From: Geomonas oryzisoli
Lineage (GTDB): Bacteria > Desulfobacterota > Desulfuromonadia > Geobacterales > Geobacteraceae
Direction of reading: 5' to 3'
NCBI RefSeq assembly: GCF_018986915.1
Contig: NZ_CP076723.1
Span: forward strand, 4,058,228-4,122,227
Length of the DNA stretch: 64,000 nucleotides
Shown: positions 16,721 to 26,830 of the stretch, in pieces
How the letters are laid out: each line of letters starts with the position of its first letter
Position numbering within the stretch: position 1 is the stretch's first letter
Translations under genes and position numbers: made by a program
The notes under the pieces: model-generated
Database searches by the model: none
What the model was told of the DNA's origin: nothing
What the model saw: the letters and a program-made list of their open reading frames with translations, nothing else

Positions 16721-19318
16721 GTGCTTTTCACCAGCATGAAAACCAAGATGACCTTGGCGGTGTTCCTGCTGGTCGGGGTCCTGATGACGGCCTCTGCGGT
16801 CGGGTCTTACCTTTTCTTCGAAAAGACCTTCAAGCAGAGCATTTCTCAGCAGCAGGCCGTCCTGCTGGACTCGCTCGCCGCCCAGATCGATGACCGCATC
16901 TTCGATTTCACCAGGGAACTGCACACCCTCTCCCGCCGCCTCCCGCCGGATGCCGCCATTCACCCCGAGCAGACCCAACGCCTGCTGGATACCGAGCAGA
17001 GACAGCGGGCTTTTTTCGACAACTCGCTGTTCCTGTTTTCCCCTTCCGGCAAAATGGTCGCGGCCACCCCGCGGGAACTGAACTTCATCGGCGGAGACTT
17101 TTCCTTTCGCGAGTATTACCGGGAAACGGTGAAGCGCGGCAGCACCTACATCTCCCCTCCCTTCGCCTCGCTGCAAAAGCAAAGCCGCCCCATCATCATG
17201 TTCACCGTGCCGATCTTCGACGCCAGGCACCAGCTGTCCGGCATCCTCGCCGGGAGCATCGACCTGCGCGAGCAGCACTTCCTGCGTTCGCTGGCCGCCC
17301 TCAAGCTGGGCAAGAAGGGTTTCCTGTCGCTCTACGACAACCGGCGCAACGTCCTCATGCACCCGGACAAGCGCCGGGTGCTGCGCCAGGACCCGCCCGG
17401 GACCAACGAGATGCTTGATCGCGCCCTGCAAGGATTCCAGGAGACGGCCGAGACCAGGACGCGCACCGGGATCCCCGTCTTGCGCTCGGTCAAGCGGCTG
17501 CAGTCGACCGGGTGGGTGCTGGCGGTCAGCTACCCGATCGACGAGGCCTATGCCGCCGTGTACACCGCCAGGAACTACTTCGCGGCCGGCTCCCTGGCTG
17601 CCGCCCTCCTTTCGCTGTTCCTGATCTGGCCCTTCATGCAGTACCTGACCAGGCCGCTGGCCTCCTTCACCAGGCACCTGGAGCGGCTCCCGGCCCAACA
17701 GGACCTCGCCCACAAGCTGGCACCGGTCACCTCCGACGACGAGATCGGCCAGATGGCCCGCACCTTCAACACCATGCTCGTGGAGCTGGAGCGCTCCGCC
17801 GACTTCTACCTGACCCTGTTCGAGAACTTCCCCGCCATGATCTGGCGTGCCGGCACCGACAGCAAGGTGAATTACTTCAACCGAACCTGGCTCGACTTCA
17901 CGGGGCGGGACTTGTCCGAAGAACTCGGGGACGGCTGGGCCACCGGGGTGCACGCCGAGGACCTGGATTACTGCCTGAAAACCTACCGCGACGCTTTCTC
18001 GCAGCGGGCCCCCTTCCAGATGCAGTACCGGCTGCGCCACGCGGACGGCAACTACCGCTGGATCATCGACATGGGGAGGCCCTTCAAGGGGCTGGACGGC
18101 AGGTTTGCGGGGTACATAGGGACCTGTTACGACGTGACCGAGCGGATCCAGGCCGAGGAGGAGAGAAGGGCGCTGGAGCACCAGTTGACCCAGTCCCAGA
18201 AGATGGAGGCGATCGGCACCCTGACCGGCGGCATCGCCCACGACTTCAACAACATCCTCACCGCCATCATCGGGTACGCCACCATGATGCAGGTCCAGTT
18301 GGAGGAGGACCATCCCCTGCAGGCGAAGGTGAGCGAGGTCCTGCGGGCCTCGGAGCGCGCCGCGAACCTCACCCGGAGCCTATTGGCCTACAGCAGGAAG
18401 CAGGTGACCAACCCGGTGCCGATCGGGGTGAACGCGATCCTGCTGAACCTGGAGGTCATGCTGCGCCGCCTGATCCCCGAGCACATCGAGCTCAGGATGC
18501 AGCTCTTCGGCGCAGAGCTTTCGGTACTGGCCGACTCCGGGCAGATCGAGCAGGTGATCATGAACCTCGCGGTGAACGCCCGGGACGCCATGGCCGCAGG
18601 CGGCATCCTCAGCATCGCGACGGATCGGATCATCCTGGACCAGGAGTTCGTGGCGGCGCACGGCTACGGTCTCCCCGGGAGCTACGCCCTGATCACGGTC
18701 GCCGACACCGGCGTCGGCATGGACGAGAAGACGCGCGACCGGATCTTCGAACCCTTCTTCACCACCAAGGAGCCGGGTAAGGGAACGGGCCTGGGGCTCG
18801 CCATGGTGTACGGCATCGTGAAGCAGCATTGCGGCTTCATCAACTGCTACAGCGAGCCGGGGCACGGCACCGTGTTCAGGATCTACCTCCCGCTGATCGA
18901 TCTCCCGGCGCGCAGCGAGACGATCCCCGTCGAAGATGCCGTGCACGGCGGGGAAGAGACCCTACTGCTGGTCGAGGACGACGCGGTGATACGCGACATG
19001 GTGCGGGAGCTTTTGCAGGATTTCGGCTACCGGGTGATCACCGCGGTGGACGGGGTCGATGCCGTGGAGAAGTACAAGGGGGCTGCGGGGAGTGTGGCGC
19101 TCATCATCATGGACGTGATCATGCCGCGCATGAACGGCAGGGACGCCTACCAGGCGATCTCGGCGATGGCGCCCGGCGCGAAGGTCATCTTCATGAGCGG
19201 CTATACCGCCGACATCATCACCGACACCCTCACCATGGGCGACCCGCGTCATTTCATATCGAAACCGATCAAGATCAAGGAACTGCTGGCCCGGGTGCGG
19301 GAGCTGCTGGACGAGTGA
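16721..19318 (+). CDS. Hybrid sensor histidine kinase: Cache-HAMP-PAS-HisKA-HATPase-REC
   Basis: At 865 residues it has two membrane segments (about 10-30 and 283-308) bracketing an extracytoplasmic Cache-type sensor, then HAMP. A PAS domain follows with PAC (about 360-480; [27 protein letters not shown]), then HisKA ([21 protein letters not shown]), HATPase ([22 protein letters not shown]), and a C-terminal REC (LLLVEDD, phosphoacceptor Asp in [13 protein letters not shown]). Such proteins pass phosphate from His to their own REC and onward. The start is GTG at 16721 with GGAG 5 nt upstream; an in-frame ATG lies at 16736. It is followed by a heptamer repeat array rather than a partner gene, so its output is not visible here. 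Confidence 0.93.
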   Translation: MLFTSMKTKMTLAVFLLVGVLMTASAVGSYLFFEKTFKQSISQQQAVLLDSLAAQIDDRIFDFTRELHTLSRRLPPDAAIHPEQTQRLLDTEQRQRAFFDNSLFLFSPSGKMVAATPRELNFIGGDFSFREYYRETVKRGSTYISPPFASLQKQSRPIIMFTVPIFDARHQLSGILAGSIDLREQHFLRSLAALKLGKKGFLSLYDNRRNVLMHPDKRRVLRQDPPGTNEMLDRALQGFQETAETRTRTGIPVLRSVKRLQSTGWVLAVSYPIDEAYAAVYTARNYFAAGSLAAALLSLFLIWPFMQYLTRPLASFTRHLERLPAQQDLAHKLAPVTSDDEIGQMARTFNTMLVELERSADFYLTLFENFPAMIWRAGTDSKVNYFNRTWLDFTGRDLSEELGDGWATGVHAEDLDYCLKTYRDAFSQRAPFQMQYRLRHADGNYRWIIDMGRPFKGLDGRFAGYIGTCYDVTERIQAEEERRALEHQLTQSQKMEAIGTLTGGIAHDFNNILTAIIGYATMMQVQLEEDHPLQAKVSEVLRASERAANLTRSLLAYSRKQVTNPVPIGVNAILLNLEVMLRRLIPEHIELRMQLFGAELSVLADSGQIEQVIMNLAVNARDAMAAGGILSIATDRIILDQEFVAAHGYGLPGSYALITVADTGVGMDEKTRDRIFEPFFTTKEPGKGTGLGLAMVYGIVKQHCGFINCYSEPGHGTVFRIYLPLIDLPARSETIPVEDAVHGGEETLLLVEDDAVIRDMVRELLQDFGYRVITAVDGVDAVEKYKGAAGSVALIIMDVIMPRMNGRDAYQAISAMAPGAKVIFMSGYTADIITDTLTMGDPRHFISKPIKIKELLARVRELLDE

Positions 19319-19330
19319 ACGGCGAAGGAC

Positions 19331-19592
19331 GTTCAACGTTCAACGTTCAACGTTCAACGTTCAACGTTCAACGTTCAACGTTCGGCGTTCGGCGGACGGC
19401 GTTCGGCGTTCGGCGTTCGGCGTTCGAAGTTATTGAGTTGAATTGCAAGGAGGGGCACCCTCTCCCCTGGAGGGGAGCTGCTCATGTCGGGAACGGGGCT
19501 GGTGATGAGGGTTGGAAAATGCCGGCGACTGCCCAGAGATATCGATCCCTGCCGCAGCAGCCGCCGGCAACGTTGAACGTTGAACCTTGAAC
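19331..19592. repeat. Heptanucleotide tandem array (14 heptads) facing an inverted 3-heptad array
   Basis: From 19331 there are seven exact GTTCAAC units, then five GTTCGGC units with one GGACGGC among them, and a final GTTCGAA, in phase to 19428. The inverted array GTTGAAC, GTTGAAC, CTTGAAC runs 19572-19592. The 143 nt between holds no gene I can support. It has the same family and orientation as 9907-10033. The right-hand array touches the stop region of the sulfite/nitrite reductase gene. Confidence 0.93.
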
Positions 19593-19597
19593 GGGTT

Positions 19598-20884
19598 CTA
19601 GATCTTTTTGACCTCCGCCAAAAGCTCGGCCAGGGTGAGCCCCTGCTGCACCGGCTCGGCGAAGGCACCGGCTCCGGCCCGGTACAGGTCGAAACGCGGG
19701 GTGCGCCCGGCCTGGTCGCTCACCAGCCGCGAGGCGACGATGCCCGCCTGCGCGAGCTGCGGCTGGGCGCAGCAGTTGGGGCAGCCGGAGATGGCCCAGT
19801 TAAGCTTAAGTGCCTCTTCGCCGAGTTCGGCCACCACTGCCGCCGCGACGTCGCGGGTCGCCGCGAGTCCCATGAGGCACTCGTGGTTGCCCGGGCAGAC
19901 CCGGAACACCACCCGTTCGGCGGCAGCCTCGTTGGCAAAGCCCGCCTCGGCCAGAGCCTGGCGCGCCTCTTTCCGGTTACTCCCCTCGACCACGTGCATC
20001 ACCACGGTCTGGTTCCCGGTCACCATCAGCATCCCGCCGCAGAACGTGGCGGCTACGGCCGCCAGCGCGGCCAGCCCGTCGGCCGCCAACTCGCCCGCAA
20101 AGACATGCGCCTCCAGGCGGTCCTCATCCGCCGCCGGCACCGGCACCAGGCTCGCGGTCAGGGTGGGCGCCGAAACAGGCAGCTCGGCGAGCCCGTCCCC
20201 GAGCACCCTGCGCCGGAACTCCTCCTGGCCGATCTGCCCCACCAGGAACTTCAGCCGCTTGGGCGGCGGGGTGTTCGCTTCGTACTCCACCAGTACCCGC
20301 TCCACCAGGGGGATGATGGCTTCCTCGGCGACGCCCTGGGCCAGCAGAAAGCCCGGCACCGGCTCGCGCCCGAGCCCCCCCGCTGCATAGACGTCGTAAC
20401 GGGACCGGCCGTCATCGGAGGGAGCGGGGACGAAGGCCAGGTCCTGAATCAGGTGCCTCTTGCTGGAGGTGTCGGCCTCGACGCCGATCTTGAATTTCTT
20501 AGGGAGCTTTTCATAACGGGGATTGCCGGTGAAATGCCGGTGGATCTTCCTCACCAGCGCTTCGAGGGCCGGGGCGCCCGCAGCGGAGAGGCTGCCGCAG
20601 ATGACGCCGCGCACCGCGCCGCCGCAGGCGCCGCGGTTGTACAGTCCCACCTGGGCCAGTTGCGCGGCCACCACCGGGAGGTCCGACTCGGTGAGCCAGT
20701 GCAGCTCGATGCTCCCCCTCGTGGTCAGGTGGACCACGCCGCGCGCGTGCCGCCTGGCCAGCTGCGCCACCTTGAGGGCCTGGACTGCCGAGATGATGCC
20801 GGCGGGAAGCTTGACGCGCTGCATGAAAAATTCCTTCTGGCGCTGGGGGTAGATCCCCTCGAGGCGCAGGTTCTTGTCCGTCAT
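19598..20884 (-). CDS. Sirohaem/4Fe-4S sulfite or nitrite reductase family protein
   Basis: This is a 428-residue cytoplasmic protein with the paired ferredoxin-like halves of the nitrite/sulfite reductase family. The cluster motif is intact: CPGNHEC (C-x5-C) and, about 50 residues on, CPNCC (C-x3-C). The N-terminal half carries the arginine-rich substrate region (ARRHARGVVHLTTRGSIELHW). It should carry out a six-electron reduction of sulfite or nitrite with reduced ferredoxin, but substrate cannot be read from the sequence. It is shorter than plant-type enzymes (about 550-650). Start at 20884 (MTDKNLRLEG) is supported by GGAGAGA 7 nt upstream. It stands alone on the minus strand within a plus-strand signalling region. 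Confidence 0.85.
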   Translation of the reverse strand: MTDKNLRLEGIYPQRQKEFFMQRVKLPAGIISAVQALKVAQLARRHARGVVHLTTRGSIELHWLTESDLPVVAAQLAQVGLYNRGACGGAVRGVICGSLSAAGAPALEALVRKIHRHFTGNPRYEKLPKKFKIGVEADTSSKRHLIQDLAFVPAPSDDGRSRYDVYAAGGLGREPVPGFLLAQGVAEEAIIPLVERVLVEYEANTPPPKRLKFLVGQIGQEEFRRRVLGDGLAELPVSAPTLTASLVPVPAADEDRLEAHVFAGELAADGLAALAAVAATFCGGMLMVTGNQTVVMHVVEGSNRKEARQALAEAGFANEAAAERVVFRVCPGNHECLMGLAATRDVAAAVVAELGEEALKLNWAISGCPNCCAQPQLAQAGIVASRLVSDQAGRTPRFDLYRAGAGAFAEPVQQGLTLAELLAEVKKI

Positions 20885-21090
20885 GGTATGTCTCTCCTGG
20901 TTGTTCCTGTCTGCCCGCGGCAGCCGGCTTTCGATACTACCTTTTTTGGCCGGCTCCGTCATCTGGAAAAGCTCCCTGCCGAAAATCGCTTCAGAACCGG
21001 GCCGCCTGCGCCGATGAGGTAGCAGTGCCTCCGGACCGGTTGACCGACCCGTGCAGGCGAACCTATCGAAACTGCGCGGACCGATGCACC

Positions 21091-22353
21091 ATGAACGAAT
21101 TTTCCGAGCAAGCTGAAATACTCGTCGTCGACGACAGCGCCGCCATCCGCTGCTACGTGACCTCGCTGCTGGAAACGGCGGGGTACCGGGTCCGTGAGGC
21201 GGTCGACGGGGCCGGCGCCCTCGCCGCCCTGCAGACGGCGCAACCGGACGTGATGCTCCTCGACGTGGAGATGCCGGAGCTTTCCGGCCTTGACGTCCTG
21301 CGCACGCCCGCCCTGCACGACCGCATCTACTCCGTCATCCTGTTCACCACGCAGTCCGCCCAGGACCAGATCGCCCTCGGGCTCGACCTCGGGGCCGACG
21401 ATTACGTGATCAAGCCCTTCAACGAGGTCGATCTCCTGGCCAGGATCCGGGCCGCCGTGCGCAACACCCGCCAGAAAAGGGCCCTCGCCCGCGCCAGGCA
21501 GGAAATGGAACAGACCCTCGCCAAACTGCAGAAGACCCAGCGCAAACTGGTCGAGCAGGAAAAGGTGGGCGCCGTGGCGCGCCTTGCCGCCGGTGCCGCC
21601 CACTACATCAACAACCCGCTCGGCTTCGTCATGAGCAACCTCTCCACGCTGGAGCGCTACGCATCGGCCCTGCAAAAGCACGCGGCTTCCCTCACCGAGT
21701 TGCTGCGCGCCGCCGCCCCCGACTGCCAGGAGCAGGTCACCGAACTGGAGAAGAAGCACCGCCTGCGCCAGATAAACCTGGACCTCCCCGCACTGCTCCA
21801 GGAAACCCGGGAAGGGGGGGGGCGCATCGCGCTGATCGTGCAGCAGATGGCCCAGCTCGAACTGGGGCTGGCCAACCAGGGGGTGCAGGAGCTGGACCTG
21901 ATCGGCGTGATGAAGCCGCTGGTGAACATGATCACGGTCCTCGCCCCGCCGGGAACCGAGGTGCACTGGTCCCAGCCCGAGGGTAGCATTCCCGTGGAAG
22001 GGTCGCTGACCCTGCTGAACACGGCGCTGGTGGCGCTGCTCAAAAACGCCTGCGAGGCGCTTGGGAGCACCCCGGGCACCATCAGCGTCTCGATCGGCGT
22101 CCAGCAGGATCTGGCCGAGATCACCATCTCCGACAGCGGTCCCGGCATCCCGCAGGACCAGATCCCCTCCCTCTTCGACCCCTTCTTCACCACCAAGTCC
22201 CCGGACAGCCACGTCGGCCTCGGGCTCACCATCGCCCAGCGTTTCATCGCCGGCCACGGCGGCCGCATCCTCATCTCCAGCGACAGCTCGGGCACCTGCG
22301 TCCGGGTCGAGCTCCCCCTCGCACCTGCGCCCCACCAGATTAACACACACTAA
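21091..22353 (+). CDS. Response regulator-histidine kinase (REC-HisKA-like-HATPase), H-box Glu replaced by Tyr
   Basis: This is a soluble 420-residue protein. It has REC (1-125; Asp58 in VMLLDVEMPELSG, KPFNEVD), a coiled-coil linker (125-155), HisKA (LAAGAAHYINNPLGFVMSNL) and HATPase (DSGPGIPQDQ, HVGLGLTIAQRF). The phosphoacceptor is His171, but the acidic residue that normally follows it is Tyr172. In characterised HisKA kinases that acid assists phosphoryl transfer, so autokinase activity may be reduced. The kinase module is of the same subfamily as those at 25.2 and 29.6 kb. The start at 21091 gives MNEFSEQAEILVVDD; the Shine-Dalgarno signal is weak. The next kinase follows after a 147-bp gap with hairpins. 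Confidence 0.85.
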   Translation: MNEFSEQAEILVVDDSAAIRCYVTSLLETAGYRVREAVDGAGALAALQTAQPDVMLLDVEMPELSGLDVLRTPALHDRIYSVILFTTQSAQDQIALGLDLGADDYVIKPFNEVDLLARIRAAVRNTRQKRALARARQEMEQTLAKLQKTQRKLVEQEKVGAVARLAAGAAHYINNPLGFVMSNLSTLERYASALQKHAASLTELLRAAAPDCQEQVTELEKKHRLRQINLDLPALLQETREGGGRIALIVQQMAQLELGLANQGVQELDLIGVMKPLVNMITVLAPPGTEVHWSQPEGSIPVEGSLTLLNTALVALLKNACEALGSTPGTISVSIGVQQDLAEITISDSGPGIPQDQIPSLFDPFFTTKSPDSHVGLGLTIAQRFIAGHGGRILISSDSSGTCVRVELPLAPAPHQINTH

Positions 22354-22394
22354 TAACGTAAATACGGCCACTTAGACGAAGATTCCTCTCAAGA

Positions 22395-22463
22395 AGGGGG
22401 TGGTTGCTCCGATAGGTGAAGCAACACCCCCTGGTGTCGAACACGCTGCGGGACAAGGTCCCG
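22395..22463. other. Two hairpins in the gap between kinase genes
   Basis: A long stem (22395-22408 with 22420-22432, AGGGGGTGGTTGCT / AGCAACACCCCCT, one bulge) and a short one (22449-22463, CGGGAC, AAG, GTCCCG) lie between the REC-kinase stop and the next kinase start. Neither has a T run, so they may be mRNA-stabilising or attenuating structures rather than terminators. Confidence 0.55.
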
Positions 22464-22500
22464 GCGTTTGACACGCAACCTTTTGCAGACCGGCATTGAC

Positions 22501-25500
22501 ATGAGGATCAAGACCAAGATATCCGGGCCGATTTTCCTGCTGGTGGCTCTCCTGATGGGGGTGCTCACCTTGGCGGGATACCAGTACCTCGCCCATGCCC
22601 TGAAGCTGAGCGTGGCCCGGCAGCATGCGGCCATGCTCCGGATGGCCGGCAGGTACATCGACGACGAACTGCTGCACTCCAGGCAGATGCTGGAACTGCT
22701 CGCCAAAGGGCTCGACCCCGCCCGCATGGGCGACCCTCGCGCCATGCAGCGTGCGCTGCAGCAGATGCAGATCGCCCGCACCTTCTTCAACGGCGGCCTG
22801 GAGATCCTCGACGACCAACGCCGCAGCACGGCCACCAGCCCCCCCGAAAACGGCAGCCCTACCAGTCGCGGCAACGGCTATGCCGCGATGGCCCTGGCAA
22901 CCGGCACAACCTCCGTCTCCCCCCCCTACCTCGCCGAGGGGACGCATCGTCCCACCATCAGTTTCTGGATCCCGGTCCTGCGCCCCGACGGCTCCGTCGC
23001 GGGCCTTTTGGCGGGGCACCACGACCTCACCCGGGACAACGAGGCAGACCGGGCGCTGCACACCGTGGGGCAGCGCGGACGCCTCATCGTCCTGGAACGC
23101 AACCGCACCATCATCTGGCACCCCGACCCCGCGCGGGTCATGGGGCACCTGCCACCGGGCGAAGACCAGGGGATCGACGACGCCCTGCAGAAAAACAGGC
23201 TGGCCGAAGGAGAGATCCGGGATGCCATGGGCGAGACCTGGATCACCACCGCGCTCCCCCTGTCCAACGCCAACTGGATCGTGGCCGTGCAGTACCCGGA
23301 GTCGGAGTCCTACCAGCCGCTCCGGCAGGCGCGCGTCATCTTCGTGGCCGCCCTGGGCGTCCTCCTGCTGCTGACCCAGTTAGCCCTGTGGCGCCTGATC
23401 CGGCACATCACGCAACCGCTGGCTTCCCTGGTGGACCATATCCGCACCCTCCCTCTGAAGGCCGGCGCCGACCGGCGGCTCACCCTGAACACCGGCGACG
23501 AGCTCGAAGGCCTCGCCTCGACCGTGAACGTCATGGTCGAGGAAATGGACAAGCGGCAGGAGGCGATGAAGGAGAACCAGGAGCTGTACCGGATCATCGC
23601 CGAGTTCACCTCCGAAATCGCCATCGTCTGCAACCCGGACGGGTCGCTGCGCTACATCTCCTCCAACTGCCAGGGGGTCACCGGTTACCAGGACCGCCAA
23701 TTCCTCGAATCCCCGAACCTCTTGAACGACATCATCCATCCCGAGGACCGCGACCTCTGGCAGCAGCGCAACCTCTGCGCCAGGGACGGCAGACCGGCTC
23801 CCCCGGTGGAGCTCAGGCTGGTCACGCGTCAGGGCGAGACCCGCTGGTTCAAGTACGTCTGCCGCGACGTGACCGGAACGGGGGGCGAGTACCTGGGGCT
23901 GCGCGGCAGCTTTAGGGACATCACCCAGGACCGGCTGCTGGAAGGGATGCTGGAGGCGGAGCGCCGCTTCGCCGAGAACCTTCTGGAGAACACCTCGACG
24001 CCACTCTTCGTCATCGACAGCAACCACCGGGTCATCGTCTGGAACCGCGCCATCGCGGAGATGACCGGCATGGCCGCCGCCGACATGCTCGGTACCGACC
24101 GGCAGTGGCAGCCGTTTTACCCGGAAAAGCGCCCGACCCTGTGCGACGTGGTCCTCGACGGCAAGACGCAGCAGATAGCCGACTTTTACCCGACCTACAG
24201 CAGCGACGTGGTCATGAAGGGGATCATCAGGGCGGAAGGATGGTACCGCAACCTCAACGGCCAGGACCGCTACCTCTGCTTCGACGCGGCGCCGGTAATC
24301 AGAAACGGCGAGATCGTGGCGGTGGTGGAGACGCTGTACGACATCACGGACCGGGCGCGCGCCGAGGAGTCACTGCGCCTGTTCTCGCAGGCGGTCGAGC
24401 AGAGCGCGAGCTCCATCGTCATCACCGACGCCGGCGGCGTGATCCAGTACGTGAACCGCAAGTTCTGCGAGGTAAGCGGCTTCGAGAAGGAGGAGGCACT
24501 GGGGAGGAGGCCGAATATCCTTAAGTCGGGGCGGCTCCCCGAGCAGAGCTACCGGGAGCTCTGGGAGACCATCACCGCCGGCAGGGAGTGGCACGGCGAG
24601 TTCTACAACAAGCGCAAGGACGGGAGCTATTTCTGGGAGAGCGCCCTCATTTCCCCCATCTGCGACCAGTACGGCACGGTGACCCACTACCTGGGAGTGA
24701 AGGAGGAGATCACCGCCCGCAAGAACGCCGAGCGGCAGCTGCTCAAGAACCAGGCGGAACTGGTGCTCAAGCACGAGCAGCTCTCGGAGCTGTTCCGTCA
24801 GGTGGAGAAGGGGAAGCGGGAGTGGGAACAGACCATGGACTGCGTCGACGACCTGGTGGCGATGGTGGACGCCCAGGGGAAGGTGCGTCGCTGCAACCGC
24901 GCCTTCAAGACGTTGACCGGCACCTCCTATTCGAGGCTGGTCTCGGCCAACTGGCACGACCTGCTGAAGGGGGCGGGCATGGACCTGGACCCGCTGACGG
25001 TCGGCCAGAGCGAGCTCTACCACGAGGCGAGTGGGCGCTGGCTCACCCTGCGCATCTACCCCTACGGCGACCAGGGGTGGCAGGTGATCATGCTGCACGA
25101 CCTGACCGAGATCAAGCAGGTCTCCGAGGAACTGGTGGCCGCCTACCAGGAGTTGAAGGCGACCCACTCCCAGCTTTTGCAGCAGGAGAAGATGGCCTCC
25201 ATCGGGCAGCTCGCCGCAGGGGTGGCGCACGAGATCAACAACCCCATGGGGTTCATCTCCAGCAACCTGGGCACCATGGTGAAATACCTGGAGCGGCTGG
25301 AGGGCTTCCTCGAGGTCCAGTCCGCCGGCATCGCCGAGACCGCGCCGGAACAGATGCGCCAGGAGATCGCGGAGGCGCGCAAGAAGTTCAAGGTGGATTA
25401 CATCCTCGGCGACGCCAGGAGCCTGTTGTCGGAATCCCAGGACGGGGCGGAACGGGTGCGCGGCATCGTGCAGAACCTGAAGAGCTTCTCCCGGGTCGAC

Positions 25501-25968
25501 GACGCCCAGGCCAGCTACGTCGACCTGAACGAGTGCCTGGAAAGCACCGTCACCATCGCCTGGAACGAGCTTAAGTACAAGACCACGCTGGTGCGCGACT
25601 ACGGGGAGCTCCCGCCGGTGAAGTGCCGCCCGCAGCAGCTGAACCAGGTCTTCCTGAACATGCTGGTGAACGCGGCCCACGCCATCGAGAAGCAGGGGGA
25701 GATCACCATCCGGACCCGGCGCGATGGGGACGAGGTCCTGATCGCCTTCTCCGACACCGGCGCCGGCATACCCGACGAGATCAAGAGCCGCATCTTCGAA
25801 CCGTTCTTCACCACCAAGGAGGTGGGCAAGGGGACCGGGCTCGGGCTTTCCATCAGCTACGACATCATCAAGAAACATCAGGGGAGCATCGAGGTGGAAA
25901 GCTCGGTCGGCGAAGGGACCACCTTCACCATCAGGCTCCCGATCGAGGGGGTAGCCTCAGATGAGTGA
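22501..25968 (+). CDS. Multi-PAS membrane sensor histidine kinase (Cache-HAMP-4xPAS-HisKA-HATPase)
   Basis: At 1,155 residues it has membrane segments at about 7-27 and 280-300 around an extracytoplasmic Cache-like sensor, then HAMP. Four PAS domains follow, beginning near LYRIIAEFTSEIAIVCNPDG, RRFAENLLENTSTPLFVID, LRLFSQAVEQSASSIVITDAGG and WEQTMDCVDDLVAMVDAQG. The third is followed by a PAC motif (FYNKRKDGSYFWESALISP). HisKA is GQLAAGVAHEINNPMGFISSNL and HATPase has DTGAGIPDE and [13 protein letters not shown]. No REC is attached; the gene overlaps the following REC-PAS gene by 8 bp, a direct hint of partnership. Start at ATG 22501 is preferred over an upstream TTG (22468) because the protein then opens with MRIKTKISGPIFLLVAL. 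Confidence 0.92.
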   Translation: MRIKTKISGPIFLLVALLMGVLTLAGYQYLAHALKLSVARQHAAMLRMAGRYIDDELLHSRQMLELLAKGLDPARMGDPRAMQRALQQMQIARTFFNGGLEILDDQRRSTATSPPENGSPTSRGNGYAAMALATGTTSVSPPYLAEGTHRPTISFWIPVLRPDGSVAGLLAGHHDLTRDNEADRALHTVGQRGRLIVLERNRTIIWHPDPARVMGHLPPGEDQGIDDALQKNRLAEGEIRDAMGETWITTALPLSNANWIVAVQYPESESYQPLRQARVIFVAALGVLLLLTQLALWRLIRHITQPLASLVDHIRTLPLKAGADRRLTLNTGDELEGLASTVNVMVEEMDKRQEAMKENQELYRIIAEFTSEIAIVCNPDGSLRYISSNCQGVTGYQDRQFLESPNLLNDIIHPEDRDLWQQRNLCARDGRPAPPVELRLVTRQGETRWFKYVCRDVTGTGGEYLGLRGSFRDITQDRLLEGMLEAERRFAENLLENTSTPLFVIDSNHRVIVWNRAIAEMTGMAAADMLGTDRQWQPFYPEKRPTLCDVVLDGKTQQIADFYPTYSSDVVMKGIIRAEGWYRNLNGQDRYLCFDAAPVIRNGEIVAVVETLYDITDRARAEESLRLFSQAVEQSASSIVITDAGGVIQYVNRKFCEVSGFEKEEALGRRPNILKSGRLPEQSYRELWETITAGREWHGEFYNKRKDGSYFWESALISPICDQYGTVTHYLGVKEEITARKNAERQLLKNQAELVLKHEQLSELFRQVEKGKREWEQTMDCVDDLVAMVDAQGKVRRCNRAFKTLTGTSYSRLVSANWHDLLKGAGMDLDPLTVGQSELYHEASGRWLTLRIYPYGDQGWQVIMLHDLTEIKQVSEELVAAYQELKATHSQLLQQEKMASIGQLAAGVAHEINNPMGFISSNLGTMVKYLERLEGFLEVQSAGIAETAPEQMRQEIAEARKKFKVDYILGDARSLLSESQDGAERVRGIVQNLKSFSRVDDAQASYVDLNECLESTVTIAWNELKYKTTLVRDYGELPPVKCRPQQLNQVFLNMLVNAAHAIEKQGEITIRTRRDGDEVLIAFSDTGAGIPDEIKSRIFEPFFTTKEVGKGTGLGLSISYDIIKKHQGSIEVESSVGEGTTFTIRLPIEGVASDE

Positions 25969-26773
25969 CCAGACAAGGATACTGTGCGTCGATGACGAGC
26001 GGAACGTGCTGCGTGCACTGGAGCGGATCTTCCTGGACGACGATTACGAGATCCTGACCGCGGCATCCGGAGAGGAGGGGCTGCAGTTGCTCAACGAATC
26101 CCCCCAGGTGAAGGTGGTGATCTCGGACTTCCGCATGCCGGGGATGAACGGGGTGGAGTTCCTCAAGGAGGTGTGCGCGCGCCACCCCGAGACCATCAGG
26201 ATCGTCCTCTCCGGCTACGCCGACACTGCCGCGGTGGTGGCGGCGATCAACGAGGGGAAGATCTACAAGTTCATCCCGAAGCCCTGGAACGACGACGAGC
26301 TGAGGGTGACGGTAGCCAAGGCGCTGGAACACTTCGAGATCCAGCGCAGAAACGAGCAGCTGGCCGAGGAGCTGCGGCGCAAGAACCAGGAGCTGAGTCA
26401 ACTGAACACCGACCTGCAGTTACGGGCGAAAGCATGCAGCTGCGGCTTCATGCAGGAGTACGGCTCGCTCCTGCATGCCGCCGTCGCGCTGGACTACCTC
26501 CCCCTGGGGGTGCTGACCATCGACGCCGGCGGCACGGTGCTGCAGATGAACCGGGAGGCGGCGCACCTGCTCCAGGTGGGATGCCACGAGCTGGTCGGGA
26601 AACGGCTGGCCGAGGCACTGCTGCCGCAGTTTACCGAACTGGCCGCGGCAGTGGCCCGCCCCGCTCCCGGGTCCCGGACCCTGCAGGCGGGGGGGACTCA
26701 GCTCAGGCTGGAGGCGGTCCCGCTCAACCAGGAAGAGGGAGAGCTGCTGATCACCATAGCGCGGGAGGCGTGA
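25961..26773 (+). CDS. Response regulator with C-terminal PAS-like domain
   Basis: This 270-residue protein begins with REC (1-125; ILCVDDE, phosphoacceptor Asp in VVISDFRMPGMNG, then FIPKPWNDDEL). A coiled coil (about 130-155) and a small PAS-like domain follow (about 170-255; LDYLPLGVLTIDAGGTVLQMNREAAHLLQVG). There is no DNA-binding or enzymatic output, so it probably acts by protein contact or relays signal. It overlaps the four-PAS kinase by 8 bp, making that kinase the likely donor. The KPWND motif is shared by four REC proteins in this island. Confidence 0.88.
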   Translation: MSDQTRILCVDDERNVLRALERIFLDDDYEILTAASGEEGLQLLNESPQVKVVISDFRMPGMNGVEFLKEVCARHPETIRIVLSGYADTAAVVAAINEGKIYKFIPKPWNDDELRVTVAKALEHFEIQRRNEQLAEELRRKNQELSQLNTDLQLRAKACSCGFMQEYGSLLHAAVALDYLPLGVLTIDAGGTVLQMNREAAHLLQVGCHELVGKRLAEALLPQFTELAAAVARPAPGSRTLQAGGTQLRLEAVPLNQEEGELLITIAREA

Positions 26774-26830
26774 GGCGCGCCGCCCCCGCCGGATATCACC
26801 CCGCCGGCTACCGCCCGGCGGCCGCAAAGG

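Noticed and set aside
16504..16746. 80-codon minus-strand frame upstream of the hybrid kinase
   Set aside because: It lies in an AT-rich promoter region, has no Shine-Dalgarno site and no protein-like pattern beyond chance.
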